From the NCBI RefSeq assembly GCF_001567585.1, contig NZ_LRQV01000053.1, positions 1-41,447 of the forward strand: DNA of 41,447 bases, read 5' to 3'. The notes beneath the pieces are model-generated. The model saw nothing but the letters and a program-made list of their open reading frames with translations, ran no database searches and was not told the origin of the DNA. Source of the stretch: Micromonospora rosaria (GTDB lineage Bacteria > Actinomycetota > Actinomycetes > Mycobacteriales > Micromonosporaceae). The position numbers were made by a program, and so were the translations under genes. Each line of letters opens with the position of its first letter. Positions within the stretch are counted from its first letter, which is position 1. This document shows, piece after piece, positions 36,718 to 41,447 of the stretch.

Positions 36718-39555
36718 GCTCCCGGGCCGGTCGACCAGGGGGCCCCGGCCCGAGCCGCCGGCCGCCTCGATGTGCCGGTCCACCTCGGCGCCGAGGCTGC
36801 GCAGGATGTCCAGCGCCAACCCGATCACCACGAGATAGACCCCGACGTCGAAGAAGAGGGACGTCACCAGGTGGACGTCGCCGACGACGGGCACCGAGAA
36901 GTCGATCTTCGTGCTCTCCAGCACCGATCCACCGGCCAGCAGCGCCACCACACCGGTGCCCACCGCCACCGCCAGGCCGGCGCCGAGCACCGTACCCGCG
37001 CCGACCGGCATCGCCTCGGCCAGCTCGTACCGGCCGCCGGCGAGGTACCGGACCGCCAGGGCGAGGCTGACCACCAGGCCACCGGCGAAGCCCCCACCGG
37101 GGGCGTTGTGCCCGGAGAAGAGCAGGAAGAGCGAGAAGAGCACCACCGTGTGGAACAGCAGCCGGGTGACCACCTCGAAGACGATCGACCGCTGCCGCTC
37201 CCGCAGGGTCGCCCCGCCCCGGAGCCACACCGACCGGTCGGTGTCGCGCGGCCCGGCCGGTGCCCGGTCCCGCTGCGGCCGGCGGGGCCGGGGGCCGGTC
37301 CGGGAACGCTGGAAGACCAGGCTCGCCACGCCGGTGGCGGCCACCACGAGCACCGACAGCTCGCCCATGGTGTCCCAGGCGCGGATGTCCACCAGGGTCA
37401 CGTTCACCACGTTGCGGCCGTGCCCCTGGGTGACCGCCAGCTCCGGGAAGGCGAGCGAGTCCGTCGGGGCCTGCCGGGCGCCGGAGGCGGTGAGGGCGAG
37501 GCCGGCCACCACCACGCCCGCCGCGACGCCGACGCCGCGCCGGACCCACCGGCTGCGGCGCAGCGGCCGGGCCGAGAAGCGTTCCGGCAGCCGGCGCAGC
37601 ACCAGCACGAAGACCGCGATGGTGGCCGTCTCCACCAGGAACTGGGTCAGCGCCAGGTCCGGCGCGCCGTAGAACACGAAGAGCATCGCGCTGCCGTACC
37701 CGGTGACCCCGGTCAGCAGCATCGCGGTCAACCGGCGGCGGGCGCCGACCGCGAGCACCGCCGCGACGGCGACGACGCCCACCACGACCAGTTGCAGCGG
37801 GGTGTCCCAGAGCGCGATCCGGGTCCGCCAGGGCCGGGCCAGCAGCAGCGCGGTGCCCGGGACCAGCACCAGGACGAGCAGGATCGTGCCGAGGTACTGC
37901 GGCAGGCTGCCGCGCTGGGTGGCGCCGGTGACCTCGATGGCGAGCCGGTCGAAGTGGCGGACCACCCACTCGTACCCCCGTTGGCTGTCGACCGGGGAGC
38001 GCAGCCGGGCGCAGGCCGGGGCGAGCGGGCCGCGCAGCGCGAAGAGCAGCCCGCCGCCGAGCAGGGCGACGATCGACAGGCCGAGCGCGGGGGTGAGGCC
38101 GTGCCAGAGCGCCAGGTGCTCACCGGGCCGGCCGAACAACTCGGCGTACGGCCGCAGCAGGCCGTCCAGGCCACCGGCGAGCGGGCCGGCGACCAGCCCG
38201 AACCCGGCCAGCAGGGTCGGTGGCAGCAGCATCGGGGCGTTCGACGCGAGGACCTCGCTCGGTGCGACGCCCGGTTTGCTGGCGAACGCGCCCCAGACGA
38301 ACCGGACGCTGTACGCGACGGTGAGCACGGTGCCCACAACCAGCCCGGTGAGGACCACCGGCTGGTGGGTGAAGGCGGCGAAGATCGCCTCCTTGGCGAC
38401 GAAGCCGAGCAGCGGCGGCAGCCCGGCCATCGAGGCGGCGGCGAGCACGGCGATCCCGCACAGCAGCGGGGCCCGCCGGCCCACCCCGGACAGCTCGGCC
38501 ACCTCGCGGGTGCCGGTGGCGTGGTCGACCACGCCGACGACGAGGAAGAGCGCCGCCTTGAAGGCCGCGTGGGCGAGCAGCATCGCGGTGGCGGCCAGCG
38601 CCGCGTCCGGGGTGCCCGCCCCGGTCACCACCACCAGCAGGCCGAGCTGGCTGACCGTCCCGTACGCCAGCAGCAGTTTCAGGTCGGTCTGCCGCAGCGC
38701 GGCCCAGCCGCCGGCGATCATGGTGGCCAGTCCGGCCGTGAGCACCACCGGCCGCCACCCGGTGACGGTGGCGAGCACCGGGGCGAGCAGGCCGATCAGG
38801 TACACGCCGGCCTTGACCATGGCCGCCGCGTGCAGGTACGCGCTGACCGGGGTGGGGGCCGCCATCGCCGCCGGCAGCCAGGAGCTGAACGGCAGGATCG
38901 CCGACTTGGACAGCGCGCCGACCAGGATCAGCACCACCGCGACGATGAGCGGGGCGCCCCCGGGCAGCGGTCCGGCGCTGATCACCGACCACCGGTAGCT
39001 GCCGGCGTGCGCGCCGAGCAGGAGCACCCCGACCAGCATGGCCAGCCCGCCGAGGGTGGTCACGGTCAGCGCCTGGGCCGCCGCCCACCGGCTCGACCGC
39101 CGCTCGGTGCTGTGCCCGATCAGCAGGTACGAGAAGATCGTGGTGAGCTCCCAGCCGACGTAGAGCAGCAGCAGGTCGTCGGCGAGGACCAGGCCGAGCA
39201 TCGCGCCGGCGAAGGCGACCAGGACGCCCGCGAACCGGGCCAGCCCCACCGCGCCGGCGGCGAAGTACCGGGAGCAGTAGACCAGCACCAGCGCCCCGAC
39301 CCCACCGACGAGCAGGGTCATCAGCCAGGACAGCGTGGTGAGCCGGAAGGTGAGGTCCAGGCCGAGCTGACCGACCCAGGGGTACGTCTCGACGACCGCG
39401 CCGCCGTCGCGGACCGCCGGGGTACGCAGCACCGCCCAGCCGAACGCCGCCGCCGGCGCCAGCGCGAGCGGCCAGCAGGCGCGCGGTCCCCACCACTGCA
39501 CCAGCAGCGGCGCGACGAGCGCCGCCACCAGGTGGAGGATCAGCAGTGCCAGCAC
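36709..39555 (-). CDS. mnhA: Na+/H+ antiporter subunit A fused to subunit B
   Basis: The 948-residue protein starts at GTG 39555. Residues 1 to about 500 form a NuoL-like channel (VGWELTTIFSYLLIGHSTERRSS, LSKSAILPFSSWLPAAMAAPTPVSAYLHAAAMVKAGVYL, DLKLLLAYGTVSQLGLLVVV, LAHAAFKAALFLVVGVVDHATGTRE). About 560-760 is the MrpA-specific C-terminal part (YGAPDLALTQFLVETATIAVFVLVLRRLP). From about 790 a complete MnhB domain follows (RLLFHTVVLFSLFLLFSGHNAPGGGFAGGLVVSLALAVRYLAGG, SLFFDVGVYLVVIGLALDIL). The A-B fusion is usual for actinobacteria and explains the absence of a separate mnhB. It heads the operon; an AT-rich promoter region with direct repeats lies upstream. Confidence 0.96.
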   Translation of the reverse strand: MLALLILHLVAALVAPLLVQWWGPRACWPLALAPAAAFGWAVLRTPAVRDGGAVVETYPWVGQLGLDLTFRLTTLSWLMTLLVGGVGALVLVYCSRYFAAGAVGLARFAGVLVAFAGAMLGLVLADDLLLLYVGWELTTIFSYLLIGHSTERRSSRWAAAQALTVTTLGGLAMLVGVLLLGAHAGSYRWSVISAGPLPGGAPLIVAVVLILVGALSKSAILPFSSWLPAAMAAPTPVSAYLHAAAMVKAGVYLIGLLAPVLATVTGWRPVVLTAGLATMIAGGWAALRQTDLKLLLAYGTVSQLGLLVVVTGAGTPDAALAATAMLLAHAAFKAALFLVVGVVDHATGTREVAELSGVGRRAPLLCGIAVLAAASMAGLPPLLGFVAKEAIFAAFTHQPVVLTGLVVGTVLTVAYSVRFVWGAFASKPGVAPSEVLASNAPMLLPPTLLAGFGLVAGPLAGGLDGLLRPYAELFGRPGEHLALWHGLTPALGLSIVALLGGGLLFALRGPLAPACARLRSPVDSQRGYEWVVRHFDRLAIEVTGATQRGSLPQYLGTILLVLVLVPGTALLLARPWRTRIALWDTPLQLVVVGVVAVAAVLAVGARRRLTAMLLTGVTGYGSAMLFVFYGAPDLALTQFLVETATIAVFVLVLRRLPERFSARPLRRSRWVRRGVGVAAGVVVAGLALTASGARQAPTDSLAFPELAVTQGHGRNVVNVTLVDIRAWDTMGELSVLVVAATGVASLVFQRSRTGPRPRRPQRDRAPAGPRDTDRSVWLRGGATLRERQRSIVFEVVTRLLFHTVVLFSLFLLFSGHNAPGGGFAGGLVVSLALAVRYLAGGRYELAEAMPVGAGTVLGAGLAVAVGTGVVALLAGGSVLESTKIDFSVPVVGDVHLVTSLFFDVGVYLVVIGLALDILRSLGAEVDRHIEAAGGSGRGPLVDRPGSGS

Positions 39556-39635
39556 GGGTGCTCCAGGTCGACGGGCGGCGCGGCGCGGCCGGGCCTCGCG
39601 GGAAGGCCTCAGCAGCGATCAGACGCCAGTTCGTC

Positions 39636-39701
39636 GCCCGGTGAAGGGCTTTTGCGTAATAAATCCGCTTTAGGAGGTTTTGTAGCTTTAAGGGGTTTCT
39701 A
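39636..39701 (-). promoter_or_regulatory. AT-rich region with 18-bp direct repeats upstream of the mnh operon
   Basis: GCTTTAGGAGGTTTTGTA (39667-39684) is followed at once by GCTTTAAGGGGTTTCTA (39685-39701), giving a direct repeat of period 18. GCGTA (39654-39658) and TACGC (39700-39704) bracket the section. It lies 110-150 bp upstream of mnhA and directly downstream of the 39717 gene. It is the most AT-rich non-coding segment in the right half of the window. It is likely the promoter with tandem activator or repressor sites; no known riboswitch is recognised. Confidence 0.5.
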
Positions 39702-39716
39702 CGCGAGCGGGCCGAC

Positions 39717-40094
39717 TCACCCCACGACCACGTCGCCCGGCGTGCGGGCCGCCGGCCGCTCGGGGCGGGTCTCCACCAGCAGGTCGGGCCGGCCGAGCTG
39801 GCGGGCCACCCGGTTGACCACCTGCTGCGCCGCGGCCAGCGACCGCACCGACAGCAGCCGGCCCCGGCTCTCCCGCCGCAGCACGAAGAAGTGCACCGCC
39901 GCCCGGACCCGACCCCGGTCGGCCGCGCTGGCCTGGGCCGTGGAGACGACCAGCTCCCGCAGGCAGCCGGCGAGCCGCTCGGCGAGCTCCAGCTCGGGGC
40001 CGTGCAGACCCACCCGGACGGCGGCGAGATGACCGTCGACCTTGCGGATGAGCACGTCGGTGCCGGACTCGAAGCCACGCTCCTCGACGGCCAT
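39717..40094 (-). CDS. Hypothetical protein, unrecognised family
   Basis: The 125-residue product starts at ATG 40094 with GGGGAG about 7 nt upstream. It has no signal peptide or membrane segment. The pattern is beta (TDVLIRKVDGHLAAVRVGLHG) then helical (ELELAERLAGCLRELVVSTAQ, GRVRAAVHFFVLRRE, SVRSLAAAQQVVNRVARQLG). This looks like a small alpha/beta domain, but I do not recognise the family. It is divergent from lhr across a 179-bp spacer with a palindromic site, and precedes the mnh operon by 161 bp on the same strand. No function is assigned. Confidence 0.75.
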   Translation of the reverse strand: MAVEERGFESGTDVLIRKVDGHLAAVRVGLHGPELELAERLAGCLRELVVSTAQASAADRGRVRAAVHFFVLRRESRGRLLSVRSLAAAQQVVNRVARQLGRPDLLVETRPERPAARTPGDVVVG

Positions 40095-40161
40095 CGATTC
40101 TCCCCACCCCGGGTCCATGGTGCGAGTGAAGTTACGTTATGTTGTGATCCACATGCAAGCA

Positions 40162-40178
40162 GTTAAGTGAGACTTAAC
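40162..40178. promoter_or_regulatory. 17-bp perfect palindrome in the divergent spacer before lhr
   Basis: GTTAAGT-gag-ACTTAAC (40162-40178) is an exact inverted repeat of 7-bp arms, AT-rich against a GC-rich background. A second, weaker symmetric site, TGTG-atc-CACA, is at 40143-40153. Both lie between the divergent hypothetical gene and lhr. The size and symmetry suit a dimeric repressor (TetR, MarR or GntR type); identity unknown. Confidence 0.55.
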
Positions 40179-40273
40179 GCGCGTACATCGCAGTTGTTGG
40201 TTTACCCGTCGCTCTTGGACAGAACAGCGCCGCCAGCCGTGGAAATGTCACACGACCGGGGCACCATGGGGTG

Positions 40274-41447
40274 GTGACGGGTACCGGAAGCGCCAGCGCC
40301 GCCTCGGCCGGGATGCCAGGCGGGTTCGGGCCGGCCACCCGGGAATGGTTCGCGGCGGCCTTCGCCGCGCCGACCGCCGCGCAGACCGGCGCCTGGCACT
40401 CGGTCGCCGCCGGGCGCAACGCCCTGGTGGTGGCCCCCACCGGCTCCGGGAAGACCCTCGCCGCGTTCCTCTGGTCGCTGGACCGGATCGCCCGGACCCC
40501 GCCCCCGCCCGACGCCCGGCGGCGCTGCCGGGTCCTCTACGTCAGCCCGCTCAAGGCCCTCGCGGTCGACGTCGAGCGGAACCTGCGCGCCCCGCTGGCC
40601 GGCATCCGGCAGGCCGCCACCCGGCTCGGCATCGCCCCGCCGGAGATCACCGTCGGGATGCGGACCGGGGACACCCCGGCCGACGAGCGGCGGGCCTTCG
40701 CCCGGACCCCGCCGGACATCCTGATCACCACGCCCGAGTCGCTGTTCCTGCTGCTCACCTCGGCCGCGCGGGAGTCGCTCCGGGGGGTGGAGACGGTGAT
40801 CGTGGACGAGGTCCACGCGGTCGCCGGCACCAAGCGCGGCGCCCACCTCGCCCTCTCCCTGGAACGCCTCGACGCGCTGCTGCCGGCCCCGGCGCAGCGG
40901 ATCGGGCTCTCCGCGACCGTCCGCCCGGTCGACACCTGCGCCCGGTTCCTCGGCGGCGCACGCGCGGTCGACGTGGTGCAGCCGGCCACCGACAAGACCA
41001 TCGAGGTGGACGTCCAGGTGCCGGTCGAGGACATGACCCGCCTGGACGACCCGGCGTCGCCGCCGGCCCACACCCCCCTGGACGACCCGGCGTCGCCGCC
41101 GGCCCACACCCCCCTGGACGAGCCGCCGTCGCCGCCGGCCCACACTCACCGGGACGACCCGGCCGGCCCCTACCCGGGCGAGCCGGCGGGGAGCAGTCCG
41201 GGCTGGCCGGCGGGGCCCGTCGACGGTGACCTCGGCGGGCCGGGGCCCCGCCGCGCCTCGATCTGGCCGGCGGTGGAGGAACGGGTCCTCGCGCTGATCC
41301 GGGCCCACCGCTCCACCATCGTCTTCACCAACTCCCGGCGCAGCGCCGAACGGCTCTGCGCCCGGCTCAACGAACTCGCCGCCGAGGAGGCCGGCACCGA
41401 CCCGGCCAGCGGCAGGCCGGCAGCGGCCGGGCCGGCGGCCGGTGGTG
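40274..41447 (+). CDS. lhr: Lhr-type ATP-dependent DNA helicase (3' part cut by window)
   Basis: Lhr is a superfamily-2 DNA helicase linked to repair. The frame starts at GTG 40274 (or the adjacent in-frame GTG 40271) and is still open at the window end, so only 391 codons of a protein normally over 1400 residues are seen. Motifs are REWFAAAFAAPTAAQTGAW (Q-like), Walker A APTGSGKT (about 54-61), VLYVSPLKALAVDVERNL, ITTPESLFLLLTS, motif II VDEVHAVAGTKRGAHL (near 178), motif III RIGLSATVRP, and IWPAVEERVLALIRAHRSTIVFTNSRRSAERLCARLNE. Residues about 257-292 are three copies of a 12-residue repeat that widens the loop between the two RecA-like domains. Confidence 0.95.
   Translation, partial: MTGTGSASAASAGMPGGFGPATREWFAAAFAAPTAAQTGAWHSVAAGRNALVVAPTGSGKTLAAFLWSLDRIARTPPPPDARRRCRVLYVSPLKALAVDVERNLRAPLAGIRQAATRLGIAPPEITVGMRTGDTPADERRAFARTPPDILITTPESLFLLLTSAARESLRGVETVIVDEVHAVAGTKRGAHLALSLERLDALLPAPAQRIGLSATVRPVDTCARFLGGARAVDVVQPATDKTIEVDVQVPVEDMTRLDDPASPPAHTPLDDPASPPAHTPLDEPPSPPAHTHRDDPAGPYPGEPAGSSPGWPAGPVDGDLGGPGPRRASIWPAVEERVLALIRAHRSTIVFTNSRRSAERLCARLNELAAEEAGTDPASGRPAAAGPAAGG
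41042..41149 (+). repeat. 36-bp in-frame tandem repeat within lhr (3 copies)
   Basis: Units start at 41042, 41078 and 41114. Each encodes a version of LDDPASPPAHTP; the third is LDEPPSPPAHTH. The period is exactly 12 codons, so copy number can change without breaking the frame. Confidence 0.9.

Noticed and set aside
39600..39716. Known Na+ riboswitch in front of the mnh operon
   Set aside because: I could not match the sequence or pairing of the described Na+ riboswitch classes; only direct repeats and AT-richness are visible.
1..41447. CRISPR array or tRNA/rRNA genes
   Set aside because: The repeats found are contiguous tandem units without spacers, and no T-arm-like sequences with matching acceptor stems were noticed on either strand.

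Overview
The window is chromosomal DNA of a high-GC actinobacterium, most likely a Micromonosporaceae member (Micromonospora or Salinispora type; inferred). The evidence is uniformly high GC, many GTG starts, 4-nt GTGA/ATGA gene overlaps, the actinobacterial recA-recX-rny...miaB...miaA-dapF-hflX neighbourhood, a gluABCD-type uptake operon, a fused MnhA/MnhB antiporter subunit and an Lhr helicase. No rRNA, tRNA, CRISPR array, phage or complete insertion sequence was seen.

Layout. 1-2634 (-): a truncated secreted beta-propeller-like protein and the GTPase hflX. 2899-4371 (+): an ACT-domain malic enzyme, convergent with a minus-strand run of NTF2-like protein, LigB-like protein, miaA and dapF (4512-7529); a large inverted repeat separates them. 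7777-8985 (+): a DUF349 coiled-coil protein. 9331-10296 (+): a secreted family-1 pectate lyase behind two LacI-type palindromes. 10347-11825 (-): miaB. 12000-12245 (+): a DUF2277 protein. 12335-12814 (-): an unknown gene. 13092-14081 (-): selD. 14288-17720 (+): gluABCD. 18136-19902 (-): rny. 20478-22655 (-): recX, recA and a DUF3046 protein, preceded by an MFS transporter (22659-24044) and a UdgX-type uracil-DNA glycosylase (24264-24962). 25140-27980: a MocR regulator divergent from an FMN split-barrel protein and a LysE exporter. 28028-31450 (-): two CNNM/CBS membrane proteins and a Spo0M-like protein. 31645-33207 (-): a secreted M28 aminopeptidase. 33444-39555 (-): a complete Mrp/Mnh Na+/H+ antiporter operon (A/B fusion, C, D, E, F, G). 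39717-40094 (-): an unknown small protein. 40274-41447 (+): the N-terminal part of Lhr.

How the genes relate. The central block is housekeeping: tRNA A37 modification (miaA, miaB), RNA decay (rny), recombination and repair (recA, recX, udgX, lhr), lysine/peptidoglycan precursor synthesis (dapF) and ribosome rescue (hflX). Ion homeostasis is covered by the Mnh operon and the CNNM/CBS operon. Pectate lyase, peptidase, amino acid uptake and LysE export look like accessory metabolism.

The strongest signals not explained by genes are short repeats placed exactly at gene boundaries. Tandem repeats start at or contain the stop codons of gluD, lysE and mnhA. A 17-bp duplication at the junction of the two CNNM/CBS genes duplicates the ribosome binding site and the GTGA stop/start. 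A dispersed hairpin-rich repeat abuts the 3' ends of the DUF2277 and udgX genes. An in-frame 36-bp repeat lies inside lhr. No new defence or biosynthetic system is visible.
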